From Natronincola ferrireducens (GTDB lineage Bacteria; Bacillota; Clostridia; Peptostreptococcales; Natronincolaceae): 64,000 bases of DNA. The stretch lies in the NCBI RefSeq assembly GCF_900100845.1, contig NZ_FNFP01000008.1, positions 21,304 to 85,303 of the forward strand. Direction: 5' to 3'. Of the stretch, positions 1 to 9,083 are shown in pieces (the stretch's first letter is position 1; each line of letters starts with the position of its first letter). Below the pieces are notes generated by a model, which saw only the letters and a list, made by a program, of their open reading frames with translations, ran no database searches and was not told where the DNA came from. The position numbers and the translations under genes were made by a program.

Positions 1-47
1 TAAAGCAGGATAGTGTAGATCGTTTTGAAAGCATGATCAAATGATTT

Positions 48-96
48 GCCACCCATTTAGAAAAAGCGGTGGCAAATGGGTGGCAGGGTGGCAAAT
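48..96. repeat. Palindromic element with two alternative pairings
   Basis: GCCACCCATTT at 48-58 is an exact inverted repeat of 74-84. The overlapping ATTTGCCACCC at 44-54 is an exact inverted repeat of 86-96. Either 11-bp stem could form, but not both together. There is no T-run, so a simple intrinsic terminator is unlikely. The element lies just downstream of the rlmD-type gene and may instead belong to whatever precedes the window. Function unknown. Confidence 0.5.
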
Positions 97-124
97 TTTA
101 AGATGTTTTAACTCTGAAACCCTT

Positions 125-1477
125 CTAAATCTTAGATAGTTTAGCGACGGTTTCCACATGCGCCGTATGCGGAAACATATCCACTGGCTGGACTTCTACC
201 GTCTTATAGCCTTTTTCTTCTAAATAAGCTAAATCTCTGGCTAACGTGGCTGGGTTGCAGGAAACATAAACCACTCTTTCGGGCTTCATAGTCACAATAG
301 TCTCGAGTACTTTTTCATCACATCCCTTTCGTGGAGGATCTACCACCACTACATCCCCCTTCATTCCTTTTGCATATAATTGGGGAATAACTTCCTCTGC
401 TTTGCCTACATAAAACTCAGTATTATCTAGATTATTAATATCAGCATTTTCCTCAGCATCCCTGATAGCAGTTTCGATTACTTCTACACCGATAACTTTT
501 TTAGCTCTTTGCGCTAAAAATAGGGAGATGGTTCCTATACCACAGTATATATCAAAGACATTTTCCTTCCCCGTCAGCTCTGCATATTCTAAAGCCTTTT
601 CATACAGTACTTTTGTTTGAATAGGGTTTACCTGAAAAAAGGATTGGGCTGAGATGTGGAATTTTAAATCCCCTATGTAATCCACTATCTTATCCTCCCC
701 GTAAAGGGTGATGGTCTCCCTACCAAAAATAACATTAGTGCTTTTGTCATTAATATTTTGAACAATACTCTTTAAGCCCTTCACATTTTTCTGAAGCATT
801 TCTATTAATTGATTTTTTAAGGGTAGGTCTTTCCCGTTGGTAATAATAACCACCATCACTTCGCCTGTAGCAAAACCAACCTTTGTTACCACATGTCGTA
901 TAAGCCCTTTCCTAGTTTTTTCATCATATACGGTTATTTTATACTTTTCAATATATTCCCTCATAGTCTTTACAACATCTTTATTGATAGGAGATTGTAT
1001 ATGACAATAGTTTGTATCTACAATATCATGACTGCCTTTTTTATAAAATCCAAGTATCGCCTTACCCTTTATCATCCCTACTGGAAATTGAGCTTTGTTA
1101 CGATATTCATAGGGATTTTCCATGCCCAAGGTAGGGTGTATAGTTGTGTTAATTTTCCCTATTCTTTCAAGAATTTGTTCTACTCGTTTCTTTTTGATAT
1201 CCAGTTGAGCTGAATAATCCATATGCATAATTTGGCAACCTCCACATGTGTTGGCCAAATGACATATAGGGTTAATTCTATCTTTGGAGGGTTTTATCAT
1301 TTGTATGATTCTTCCCTCTCCATAGTTTTTTTTAAGGGACTTAATTTTTACCCTTACCTGATCCCCTGGAATACCTCCCTCAACAAAAACCGTAAAGCCT
1401 TCTATTCTACCTATACCTTCACCACTATGGCCTATATCTTCTATTTCAATGGGATATATACTATTTTTTTGTAACAT
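125..1477 (-). CDS. rlmD: 23S rRNA (uracil-5-)-methyltransferase, RlmD/RumA type
   Basis: Cytoplasmic SAM-dependent RNA methyltransferase of the TrmA/RumA family, expected to make m5U in 23S rRNA. The 450-residue protein begins with a TRAM RNA-binding domain (about 1-60). Cys72, Cys78 and Cys81 in CHLANTCGGC match the [4Fe-4S] ligands of RlmD. The C-terminal Rossmann domain has FDIYCGIGT for SAM, DPPRKGC, and the nucleophile Cys407 in VSCNPATLARDL. Length is normal. Firmicutes often carry two paralogues (RlmD and RlmCD), so the exact target uridine is uncertain. It stands alone and is divergent from the GerMN gene. Confidence 0.88.
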   Translation of the reverse strand: MLQKNSIYPIEIEDIGHSGEGIGRIEGFTVFVEGGIPGDQVRVKIKSLKKNYGEGRIIQMIKPSKDRINPICHLANTCGGCQIMHMDYSAQLDIKKKRVEQILERIGKINTTIHPTLGMENPYEYRNKAQFPVGMIKGKAILGFYKKGSHDIVDTNYCHIQSPINKDVVKTMREYIEKYKITVYDEKTRKGLIRHVVTKVGFATGEVMVVIITNGKDLPLKNQLIEMLQKNVKGLKSIVQNINDKSTNVIFGRETITLYGEDKIVDYIGDLKFHISAQSFFQVNPIQTKVLYEKALEYAELTGKENVFDIYCGIGTISLFLAQRAKKVIGVEVIETAIRDAEENADINNLDNTEFYVGKAEEVIPQLYAKGMKGDVVVVDPPRKGCDEKVLETIVTMKPERVVYVSCNPATLARDLAYLEEKGYKTVEVQPVDMFPHTAHVETVAKLSKI

Positions 1478-1587
1478 GATGTAACCAGCCTCCTTCTTCC
1501 TATCCTTCTTTTGTCGAAATGAATAAGTTCTATATTATTTTACACTATTTTGCCCTTTTCTTGCCAACTTTTGTTTAATGGTTTTTG

Positions 1588-1616
1588 TTTACCCTAGCAT
1601 ATTGTTATATTATAAT
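1588..1616 (+). promoter_or_regulatory. Predicted promoter of the GerMN gene
   Basis: TTTACC at 1588-1593 and TATAAT at 1611-1616 are separated by 17 bp, which fits a sigma-A-like promoter. The ribosome-binding site AAGGGAG follows about 8 bases before the ATG at 1664. A sporulation sigma factor could be the real user and cannot be excluded by eye. Confidence 0.5.
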
Positions 1617-1663
1617 ATAAGGTAATTACATAAGTTGGACAAGCTTAGAAGGGAGTTGAGTCA

Positions 1664-2980
1664 ATGTCACGTCCTATTAGGGCAATTTTATTGTTAATTA
1701 TGCTTTTTATAAGTGCTTCAGGTATACCCCTATATGCTGATACACCCACATTGAGCTTTGATTTTTCTCTACCCTTTAAACCATCTACTGATGAGATAAT
1801 TGCTGTTGACAGTAGTATAACCATGGTTTCCTCATCTGACCCAGAATTGCAGCTAAGTTTAACAGGAGATACTACAATTTTTCCACTAGAATTTAATCAA
1901 GAAAAACCTGTAGAGTTATCCTTATATTTTCAAGATAGACTTATCACTACTATTGATACTCCAGAAATAACTATCAGCCATGGTATGCCTACAGTCATTC
2001 ATATGAAACTTCCTCAAAATCTTTTTGATGTACCCAATGGTAATTACGAGTTGGCAGTAAAGTTACATATAGACAATATAAAAAATCCTACCCTCTCCAG
2101 TAGGGTTGCTATAACCTATGATACAGAAACTACTTACCTTCCAGCTTTAAATGCTATTGACAGAAATGAAACTGCATTAACCTTGTATTTCCCAGACAAT
2201 AATATAAATCATTTAATTCCTATTACACGAGTTATTCCATTTACTAGAACTCCTTTGAGAAGTACCATCGATAACCTCGAAAAAGGTCCTAGAGAAAGCC
2301 TAGGTTTACCTACAGGTTCTCCAATTCCTACTGTTCAAAGACTTAACTTAAGTAGAGGCATAGCTAACGTGTATTTACCAATGGATATTGGCACCTATGA
2401 TACTTATGCTACTTCTGCTAGAGTAGCAGTGGAAAGTTTGTTGAACTCACTCACCTCCATCCACGAGGTTCAAGGTATCCAATTTTACTTTGACAATAAA
2501 ATATTGGAGGCTAAGTTTCATGGTAGAGTTGTAAGCGAGCCCCTTTATCCATCTAAAAATCCTATGTTTTATATTGGTTATCTAACCGATACAAGTCGTA
2601 TCCTATTAGTACCTATGTCCATGGATTTACAACAGTCTTCTATCGAAGCAATTTTTGAAGGGCTAAAATATAGTAGTGGGACTCTTCCCTACGAGTATCG
2701 TTTATTGCCTACAGTTCCAGAAGATGTTGCTCTGTTGGGTTATAGCATAGAAGATAAAGGGCTGAAATTAAAATTTAATGATGCATTTTTAAAGATTTAT
2801 GAAAATAGCTGTAACAAAATATCTCTCATGGTGGATTCTATTGTCTATACCTTTACTTCCTTAGAAGATATAGACTATGTAGAGCTTCAAGTAGAGGTTG
2901 AAAATAGTAGTGCTATAACAGGAGATTCAATTTTCAATAAACCTTTAAGTCCTTCTCCTTATATTAATCCAGAAGAATAA
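1664..2980 (+). CDS. GerMN-domain protein (sporulation/germination)
   Basis: Exported protein of 438 residues. Residues 1-25 form a signal peptide with a hydrophobic core (ILLLIMLFISASG). The first half is a beta-rich region resembling an immunoglobulin-like module. Around residues 165-285 is a GerMN-like domain, recognisable from TLYFPDNN, then an arm rich in TPLRSTIDNLEKGP, then GIANVYLP. GerMN domains occur in GerM of Bacillus, which acts in sporulation and spore germination. The first ~150 residues and the C-terminal ~150 residues are not assigned. It is a single-gene unit with its own promoter and terminator. Confidence 0.72.
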   Translation: MSRPIRAILLLIMLFISASGIPLYADTPTLSFDFSLPFKPSTDEIIAVDSSITMVSSSDPELQLSLTGDTTIFPLEFNQEKPVELSLYFQDRLITTIDTPEITISHGMPTVIHMKLPQNLFDVPNGNYELAVKLHIDNIKNPTLSSRVAITYDTETTYLPALNAIDRNETALTLYFPDNNINHLIPITRVIPFTRTPLRSTIDNLEKGPRESLGLPTGSPIPTVQRLNLSRGIANVYLPMDIGTYDTYATSARVAVESLLNSLTSIHEVQGIQFYFDNKILEAKFHGRVVSEPLYPSKNPMFYIGYLTDTSRILLVPMSMDLQQSSIEAIFEGLKYSSGTLPYEYRLLPTVPEDVALLGYSIEDKGLKLKFNDAFLKIYENSCNKISLMVDSIVYTFTSLEDIDYVELQVEVENSSAITGDSIFNKPLSPSPYINPEE

Positions 2981-2991
2981 ACCTAAAACCT

Positions 2992-3018
2992 AGACGGCAG
3001 CTTAGCCGTCTTTTTTTT
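2992..3018 (+). terminator. Intrinsic terminator of the GerMN gene
   Basis: The stem AGACGGC/GCCGTCT with a six-base loop is followed by eight T residues, 12 bases after the GerMN stop codon. Confidence 0.9.
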
Positions 3019-3020
3019 GC

Positions 3021-3044
3021 AAAAAAAGAGCACAATACGTGCTC
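3021..3044 (-). terminator. Intrinsic terminator on the fxsA side
   Basis: Read on the minus strand, GAGCAC/GTGCTC with a five-base loop is followed by seven T residues. It lies about 120 bases downstream of fxsA, back to back with the GerMN terminator. Confidence 0.8.
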
Positions 3045-3165
3045 AACAAAAGATTAGAATCAGTCTACCTCTTACTTTTCAATTGTTTTTGAAATAAACC
3101 TGTTAAGGATTATTCACCAATAAATTGAAAATTATACCTTTTACAAGGGATTAAAAGCTTTATGA

Positions 3166-3561
3166 TTACTTTCTATAGTAAAGCATAAAGGTACCTTCAT
3201 CAATCATCCTTTTAATTTTTTTCTTAACAATTGTCTTTATGGCCCCTCTTATGACGGGGATAACTAAAGAAAAACCCATTACATCCGTGAAAACTCCAGG
3301 GGTTAACAGTAGAGCTCCCCCCACAATAATACACATGCCATTGATTAACTCATCTCCCGGCATTCGACCTTGACTCATCTCTAACTTGATTCTTCTAAGT
3401 ACACCCTTACCTTCGCTTTTAGCTAAATAAGCGCCTACTATCCCTGTTAGAAAAACAATCAGTAGGGTGTACCAAATCCCTATGTAACCGCTTAGCTTTA
3501 ATAATAATGCTAATTCAACAATGGGAACAATTGTAAATAACAAAATAAGTTTTAATAGCAT
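3166..3561 (-). CDS. fxsA: FxsA family membrane protein
   Basis: Small integral membrane protein of 131 residues. FxsA in E. coli suppresses F-plasmid exclusion of phage T7, but the normal role is not known. Two hydrophobic segments lie near residues 1-20 and 25-45, followed by the family signature with LTPGVFTDVMGF and a basic tail (KTIVKKKIKRMI). It lies 12 bases downstream of the thioesterase gene, so the two are probably cotranscribed. I recall the same pair following pyk in related Clostridia. Confidence 0.85.
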   Translation of the reverse strand: MLLKLILLFTIVPIVELALLLKLSGYIGIWYTLLIVFLTGIVGAYLAKSEGKGVLRRIKLEMSQGRMPGDELINGMCIIVGGALLLTPGVFTDVMGFSLVIPVIRGAIKTIVKKKIKRMIDEGTFMLYYRK

Positions 3562-3573
3562 ATAAACACCTCA

Positions 3574-3987
3574 TTAGAAATTTTTTATAAGAGCTTCGTA
3601 CATTGCAGGATGAAGCTTTTTAAAATTCACGGGTCGTAAATCCTTATTTACAAAGGCATGGGTTGTTGTCCCCATTGCCAGTATTTTTTCATCTATTTTT
3701 CGTATAATGGTATATTCAAAGGTAATTCGAATTCCTTGTAGATCTTTTATGGATGTTTCTATAATAATTTCATCATCATATTTAGCAGGTTCCTTATAGC
3801 GACAATTTACTTCCACCACCGGTAGCATTATGTTTTCCTTCTCCAATTGTTTATAGGAATAACCCATTTCTTTTAAAAATGTAGTTCTGCCTACTTCAAA
3901 CCATGTAAAGTAATTGCCATGATATACTACACCCATTTGGTCAGTTTCTTGATATCTTACTTGAATTATACTATGACTTTTCCTCAA
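3574..3987 (-). CDS. Acyl-CoA thioesterase, YbgC/FadM (4HBT) family
   Basis: Hot-dog fold thioesterase of 137 residues, a normal length. The signature RYQETDQMGVVYHGNYF contains the catalytic Asp16 of the 4-hydroxybenzoyl-CoA thioesterase class, followed by His23-Gly-Asn-Tyr. It probably hydrolyses short or medium acyl-CoA esters in the cytoplasm. Substrate is not predictable. First gene of the pair with fxsA. Confidence 0.85.
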   Translation of the reverse strand: MRKSHSIIQVRYQETDQMGVVYHGNYFTWFEVGRTTFLKEMGYSYKQLEKENIMLPVVEVNCRYKEPAKYDDEIIIETSIKDLQGIRITFEYTIIRKIDEKILAMGTTTHAFVNKDLRPVNFKKLHPAMYEALIKNF

Positions 3988-4073
3988 TTATACTACCTCC
4001 TATACTATCATTATGCTCTATTTATAAATTCTATATAAAAAATTTTTTTCCTTTTTATTTTCTCAATAGCAAA

Positions 4074-4093
4074 GGAGAGAATTTCTTCTCTCC
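4074..4093 (-). terminator. Hairpin after livF
   Basis: GGAGAGAA (4074-4081) pairs with TTCTCTCC (4086-4093) around a four-base loop, directly downstream of the livF stop codon. The following T-run is weak. Confidence 0.6.
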
Positions 4094-4099
4094 CTTAAT

Positions 4100-4807
4100 T
4101 TAGTGGGTTTTGCCCAGATAAGCCTCTAAAATAGACTTATCCTGTAAAATCTCCTGTGCATCCCCTTCTTTCTTTATGATACCCTGTTCTAAAACATAGG
4201 CTGTATCAGCAACAGAAAGGGCCTTATAGGCATTTTGCTCTACCAATAGAATGGTTTTGTTCATCTTTTTAATATCTTCAATAATTTCAAAAATAGTTTT
4301 TACCAATAATGGTGCCAAGCCTAGGGATGGTTCGTCCAGAAGAATTAAATCAGGGTTTCCCATTAAACCCCTACCCATAGCCAACATTTGTTGCTCACCA
4401 CCACTAAGGGTTCCTGCCATTTGATTGATTCTCTCTTGTAGTCTAGGAAATAATTGGTATACCTTTTCTAAATCCTCGTTTATTTTTTTCTTGTCATTTC
4501 TCAGATAAGCACCCATCATCAAGTTATCTTTTACAGTTAGGTTTGCAAAGATCAACCGTCCCTCAGGCACTTGGCAAATACCTAGGTCCACAATCTTATG
4601 GGGAGTTTTAGGAAGTTCCTTTCCTTTATAGGTTATAATTCCTTCCTTTGGCTTTACCATTCCGGATATGGCATTTAATAAAGTAGACTTCCCGGCACCG
4701 TTTGATCCAATAATAGAGACAATTTGTCCCTCCTGTACTTCTATATTGATCCCTCGCAAGGCATGAATTCCACCATAATACACATTTAAATTTTTTACCC
4801 TTAGCAA
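4100..4807 (-). CDS. livF: Branched-chain amino acid ABC transporter ATPase LivF
   Basis: Cytoplasmic ATPase of a high-affinity branched-chain amino acid importer. The 235 residues contain Walker A GSNGAGKST, ABC signature LSGGEQQ and Walker B LILLDEPSLGLAP. The short LivF form and its position as last gene of a livJHMGF operon support the name. It overlaps livG by 7 bases, so translation is probably coupled. Confidence 0.92.
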   Translation of the reverse strand: MLRVKNLNVYYGGIHALRGINIEVQEGQIVSIIGSNGAGKSTLLNAISGMVKPKEGIITYKGKELPKTPHKIVDLGICQVPEGRLIFANLTVKDNLMMGAYLRNDKKKINEDLEKVYQLFPRLQERINQMAGTLSGGEQQMLAMGRGLMGNPDLILLDEPSLGLAPLLVKTIFEIIEDIKKMNKTILLVEQNAYKALSVADTAYVLEQGIIKKEGDAQEILQDKSILEAYLGKTH

Positions 4808-5577
4808 ATGACATCCTCCTCCCCAAGATAAGCCTCGATAACCTTTGGGTTTGTTTGTATTTCTTGGGTAGTTCCCTCCGCCAGCTTTTTACCAAAGTTT
4901 AAAACCACAATTTTATCACAGATCCCCATAATTAGGTCCATATGATGCTCTATGACCAACACCGTAAGATCAAATCTTTCTCTGATTTCTTTAATAAGAT
5001 GCATTAGTTTTATTGTTTCATCGGGATTCATTCCCGCTGCTGGCTCATCCAACAATAATAGTTTGGGTTTTAAGGCTAATGCCCTAGCAATCTCCAGTCG
5101 CCGCTGCAGACCATAGGGTAAATTGGCAGCAACAACATCCCTTCTATCCTTAAGTTCCATAATGTCCAACAGGTCATCCACTTGTTGAAACAGATTTTTT
5201 TCACCTCTTCTAAATTTTTTATTTCTAATAACTGCGTCTAAAATACTATAATCTGTATTATAATGACAAGCTGTTAGTATATTTTCATAGGTTGTAAGCT
5301 TTTTAAACAGACGAATATTTTGAAAGGTTCTGGTTATACCTGTATCAGCAATTTCATAGGGCTGTAGACCATTGATTCTTTTTCCTTCAAAGATAATTTC
5401 TCCTTCTGTAACATTATAAATGCCTGTAATTAAGTTGAATATTGTGGTTTTCCCAGCACCATTGGGTCCTATTAATCCTGAAATGCTTTCTTTTTCCACT
5501 TGAAACCTCATATTACCAACAGCCGTTAGACCTCCAAACTGCTTTGTTACATTTTTTAATTCTAATATTACTGTCAT
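4801..5577 (-). CDS. livG: Branched-chain amino acid ABC transporter ATPase LivG
   Basis: Second ATPase of the Liv importer, 258 residues. It shows Walker A GPNGAGKTT and Walker B LLLLDEPAAGMNP. In place of the usual ABC signature it has NLPYGLQRRLEIARAL, which is typical of LivG. The stop codon overlaps livF, and the start overlaps the end of livM by 4 bases. Confidence 0.92.
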   Translation of the reverse strand: MTVILELKNVTKQFGGLTAVGNMRFQVEKESISGLIGPNGAGKTTIFNLITGIYNVTEGEIIFEGKRINGLQPYEIADTGITRTFQNIRLFKKLTTYENILTACHYNTDYSILDAVIRNKKFRRGEKNLFQQVDDLLDIMELKDRRDVVAANLPYGLQRRLEIARALALKPKLLLLDEPAAGMNPDETIKLMHLIKEIRERFDLTVLVIEHHMDLIMGICDKIVVLNFGKKLAEGTTQEIQTNPKVIEAYLGEEDVIC

Positions 5578-6470
5578 TTGCCATCTCCCCCCACCGTATG
5601 TTTTTTCTTTCCAAAGGATGTTATACGAGAGAACAGTTTTTTAATATTAGTTATAGTAATTTCATAACCACCCATTAGACCTTGAGGTCTTGTAATCATA
5701 ATGAATATTACTGCTGCTCCATAAACCACCAAACGCCATCTATGAAAGGTTCTTAAAACCTCTGGTAAAGCGGTTAAGGTTATGGCTCCAATGATACTGC
5801 CGGATATACTTCCCAGCCCACCAAAAATTACCATGATGGTTAATTCTGTAGATTTTATCAACTGAAACATCCTTGGTTGTATGAAACCAGTATAATGGGC
5901 CAACATACCACCGGCCACCCCTGCATAGGCGGCACTAATAACTAAGGAAATCATTTTGTATTTAAACACATTGATACCTATAATCTGAGACGCCATTTCT
6001 TCTTCTCTGATTGCCTGCATATTTCTACCATGTCTTGACTTAATTAAATTTACTAAAATGATAACGGCAATAATATTAATAATAACTACATTGGTCAAAC
6101 TTGTTTTTAAATCTATACCAGGCCATCCTCTAGCTCCTCCAAAGTACTGGACATTATCTAAAATCAACCTTATGGCTTCTCCAAACCCTAATGTTGCTAT
6201 GCAAAAATAGTCCCCCTTGAGGTTTAATGTGAGCTTTCCAATAATAAGACTTACCAATGCTGCTGCCAAACCACCTAAAGCCAATCCTAAAAGAAAGGGA
6301 ACATTAAACTTCATTGTTGCTACAGCAGTTGCATATGCCCCTACTGCCATAAATCCAGCATGTCCAAAGGAGAAAAGTCCTGTGAAACCTGTTAATAATG
6401 ATAAGCCTAATACGGCTAATAGATAAATACCTGATAAAATTAAAATTCCTTGAATATAATACCAACCCAT
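5574..6470 (-). CDS. livM: Branched-chain amino acid ABC permease LivM
   Basis: Inner-membrane permease of 298 residues with about eight hydrophobic segments. The LivM hallmark region GLSLLTGFTGLFSFGHAGFM lies near the N-terminus, and the EAA-like loop is TRPQGLMGG near the end. Forms the membrane channel with LivH. The 11-base gap to livH and 4-base overlap with livG mark a tight operon. Confidence 0.92.
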   Translation of the reverse strand: MGWYYIQGILILSGIYLLAVLGLSLLTGFTGLFSFGHAGFMAVGAYATAVATMKFNVPFLLGLALGGLAAALVSLIIGKLTLNLKGDYFCIATLGFGEAIRLILDNVQYFGGARGWPGIDLKTSLTNVVIINIIAVIILVNLIKSRHGRNMQAIREEEMASQIIGINVFKYKMISLVISAAYAGVAGGMLAHYTGFIQPRMFQLIKSTELTIMVIFGGLGSISGSIIGAITLTALPEVLRTFHRWRLVVYGAAVIFIMITRPQGLMGGYEITITNIKKLFSRITSFGKKKHTVGGDGK

Positions 6471-6481
6471 TATGCCACCTC

Positions 6482-7360
6482 CTATGCTTTGTCCTCTGTT
6501 ATTTTTCCCATTAAGCCACTGGGGCGGAAAATCAATACAGCAATTAACAATATAAAAGCTATAAGATCCCTATATTGTGATGATATATAACCTGCTGTTA
6601 AGGTTTCTATCACACCCAACAGCACTGATCCTATTACTGCTCCAGGAAGACTTCCTAGACCACCAAATACAGCAGCAATAAAGGATTTCATGGTGATAAA
6701 GCCAATTTGAGGATATACAGTATATTTCATACCAAACAATACCCCTGCAATTCCTGCCAACAATCCACCTAAAGCAAAAACAATGAAAATAATTTTATCG
6801 GTATTAACCCCCATTAAAGTACTGGCACGAATACTGTAGGCTGTTGATTTAATAGCCATACCGGTTTTAGTTTTTTCAATAATATAGATTAAGATAAGTA
6901 AGCTTATTCCTGAAATTACAAACATGATAGCATCCAATCTACCTATAGAAATACCCCCTAATTTAAATGGGGTTGTAGAAAAAACCCTAGGATAGGTTCT
7001 AAAGGTAGGACCTATTGTCGCAATAACAATGTTTTCTAAAAATATAGAGGCTCCCATTGCAGAAATAATAAAATATAAAAAGGGGGCATTTCTTTTTCTT
7101 AGGGGTCTGTAGGCAATCCTTTCTATCGTAACAGCTAAAAGGCCAGCCCCTGTGGCAGCTAAAGCAAAGGCCATCATAAAGGGTAACTGAAAGATAGTCA
7201 TTAAGAAAAAACCCATATAGGCTCCCATCATAATAACCCCTCCATGGGCAAAATTACTGAAATTCATAATACTATAAACTAGGGAATAACCTACTGCCAT
7301 CAACGCATATACACTGCCAATAGACAATCCATTGATGATTTGCTGAAAAAAAGCAGACAT
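6482..7360 (-). CDS. livH: Branched-chain amino acid ABC permease LivH
   Basis: Permease of 292 residues. The N-terminal motif GLSIGSVYALMAVGYSLVYS and the late FRPSGLMGK are typical of LivH. Multiple transmembrane helices cover most of the sequence. It follows livJ after a hairpin-containing gap of 111 bases, which may set a lower level of the permeases than of the binding protein. Confidence 0.92.
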   Translation of the reverse strand: MSAFFQQIINGLSIGSVYALMAVGYSLVYSIMNFSNFAHGGVIMMGAYMGFFLMTIFQLPFMMAFALAATGAGLLAVTIERIAYRPLRKRNAPFLYFIISAMGASIFLENIVIATIGPTFRTYPRVFSTTPFKLGGISIGRLDAIMFVISGISLLILIYIIEKTKTGMAIKSTAYSIRASTLMGVNTDKIIFIVFALGGLLAGIAGVLFGMKYTVYPQIGFITMKSFIAAVFGGLGSLPGAVIGSVLLGVIETLTAGYISSQYRDLIAFILLIAVLIFRPSGLMGKITEDKA

Positions 7361-7442
7361 AGTTTACCTCCTTTACGATAATCCTCATTAGCTAATTAAA
7401 AGTACCTGTATCTTTAAAAATTTATTAGTAGTATTATGTAGA

Positions 7443-7467
7443 ATAGAGAGGGTAAAACCCTCTCTAT
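7443..7467 (-). promoter_or_regulatory. Intercistronic hairpin between livJ and livH
   Basis: Perfect 10-bp stem ATAGAGAGGG (7443-7452) / CCCTCTCTAT (7458-7467) with a five-base loop, just after the livJ stop. No T-run follows on the minus strand. It probably stabilises the livJ message or causes partial termination, so that the binding protein is made in excess. That role is inference. Confidence 0.7.
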
Positions 7468-7471
7468 AAAA

Positions 7472-8677
7472 CTAGTCTGCAGAGTATTTTTGTTGGAAGA
7501 TATAATCACTATCTACAATTTTTATAATAGCTGCATCTTTTCCTTCAGGATTGTGGGTCTCTGGACTAATATTAATTTGTCCTGTTATTCCCTTAACACT
7601 TACACCTTTTAGCGCATCCCTTATAGCAACAGAGTCAAAGCTGTCAGCATCTAGAATAGCTTTTTCCAATACTCTAACTGCATCATAGGCAAGATATCCA
7701 TTTAATTCTACTGGTAAATTGTACTTTGCTGTATATGTAGCTTTAAAATCTTGAACCTCTGGATCAGCAAAGTCTAAGTGGTTTACAAAATAACTTCCTT
7801 CAACAGCTTCTGCTGCCATTTCCAACAATACTTCTGATGGCCAGCCGTCACCACCCATTAATACAGCATCAATTCCCAATTCCCTTGCTTGATTAGCACT
7901 CAGTGCAACTTCCTTAAAGAAGTAAGGCATAAATAATACTTCTGGATTGGTTCCTTTAATTGTACTTAGCTGAGGTCTAAAGTCTACATCACCGAATTTA
8001 AAAGCTTCCTTTGCAACGATTTCTCCACCTTTTTCTACAAAAGTCTTTTCAAAAAATTCTGTCAAACCTTGGGAGTAGTCGTCAGCCACGTCATATAAAA
8101 TAGCTGCCTTTGTAAATCCAAGTACATCTATGGCATAGCCAGCAGCTACAGCCCCCTGATATGGATCGATAAAGCATACTCTGAAATTAAATGGCTTTAC
8201 GTTTCCATCATCATCTATTGTTACCTTTGGATTTGTAGCAACAGTGGCAATGCCAGGCACCTGCATATCTTCTAGTACAGAGGATATAGCAATAGCTTGA
8301 CCACTGGCATTAGGACCAATAACCGCTACAACATTATCTTGAGAGGTTAATCTTCTTACAGCATTAACAGCCTCCATAGCATCCCCACGGGTATCATAAC
8401 CTATAACATTGATTTGTTTGCCTAGTAAACCACCCTTTTCATTAATTTCTTCAAACAGCATTTTTACAGTATTAAACTCACAGTTACCCCACACTGCCTG
8501 GTCTCCAGTTAAAGAGCCAATCCAACCAACATTTACAACCTCAACATCACCACTGACTTCCTCACTATCTTCATCTGTACCTACAGGCTCTGCCGGTGGT
8601 TTCTGGGCACATCCTGTAACAACTAAACTTAAAATAAGTAACGTAGAAACTAATAAAAAGAATAATCTTTTTTTCAC
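7472..8677 (-). CDS. livJ: Branched-chain amino acid-binding lipoprotein LivJ/LivK
   Basis: Substrate-binding lipoprotein of 401 residues, first gene of the liv operon. The signal peptide ends in lipobox VVTGC with Cys23 as the lipidated residue, followed by a flexible acidic linker (residues 24-45). The mature part is a Leu/Ile/Val-binding type I periplasmic fold: VGWIGSLTGDQAVWG, then VAVIGPNASGQAIA and FMPYFFKEVALSANQARELG. Ligand specificity (Leu/Ile/Val versus other amides or amino acids) is not certain from sequence. Confidence 0.9.
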   Translation of the reverse strand: MKKRLFFLLVSTLLILSLVVTGCAQKPPAEPVGTDEDSEEVSGDVEVVNVGWIGSLTGDQAVWGNCEFNTVKMLFEEINEKGGLLGKQINVIGYDTRGDAMEAVNAVRRLTSQDNVVAVIGPNASGQAIAISSVLEDMQVPGIATVATNPKVTIDDDGNVKPFNFRVCFIDPYQGAVAAGYAIDVLGFTKAAILYDVADDYSQGLTEFFEKTFVEKGGEIVAKEAFKFGDVDFRPQLSTIKGTNPEVLFMPYFFKEVALSANQARELGIDAVLMGGDGWPSEVLLEMAAEAVEGSYFVNHLDFADPEVQDFKATYTAKYNLPVELNGYLAYDAVRVLEKAILDADSFDSVAIRDALKGVSVKGITGQINISPETHNPEGKDAAIIKIVDSDYIFQQKYSAD

Positions 8678-9083
8678 TTTTTCTCCCCCTTATTTCTTTT
8701 TTATAATTTTTTTATGTTTCCTTGTAATCCTTTTTTTCTAATAAACAGCATCACCCCTCACTGGGAATTTAAAGTTATATTTGTTAATGCTTTAAAAATG
8801 TTATAACTTTTTAAAATTATATTTTCTACATTTGCAATGTTTTTTTATAAATTTTTCAGCATTTTATTTTTTATATATGAATAAATGTTATAAAACATGT
8901 CTTTTATTTTTCTAAACACTGATAATCTACAAAAAAAGAGCCTACAATTTTTGTAAGCTCGAGAAAAAATTTTCCTTTATACAATTTATATGAATAAAGG
9001 GGGAGAATGTTTACTTTATAATATCAGTATATGATAAGTGTTTATTTATTGTGTTATTATTAGGTAAATTTTAAGTTATAAAA
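8678..9083. other. Intergenic region with pyk terminator
   Basis: Very AT-rich gap holding the upstream region of livJ (starts divert leftward) and the 3' end of the pyk transcript. The one clear element is a minus-strand hairpin at 8938-8960 (GAGC-TACA/TGTA-GCTC) followed by seven T residues at 8931-8937. No gene or riboswitch was recognised. Confidence 0.6.
8931..8960 (-). terminator. Intrinsic terminator downstream of pyk
   Basis: A stem of GAGC and TACA with one internal mismatch encloses a five-base loop. Seven T residues follow on the minus strand. It lies 124 bases beyond the pyk stop codon. Confidence 0.7.
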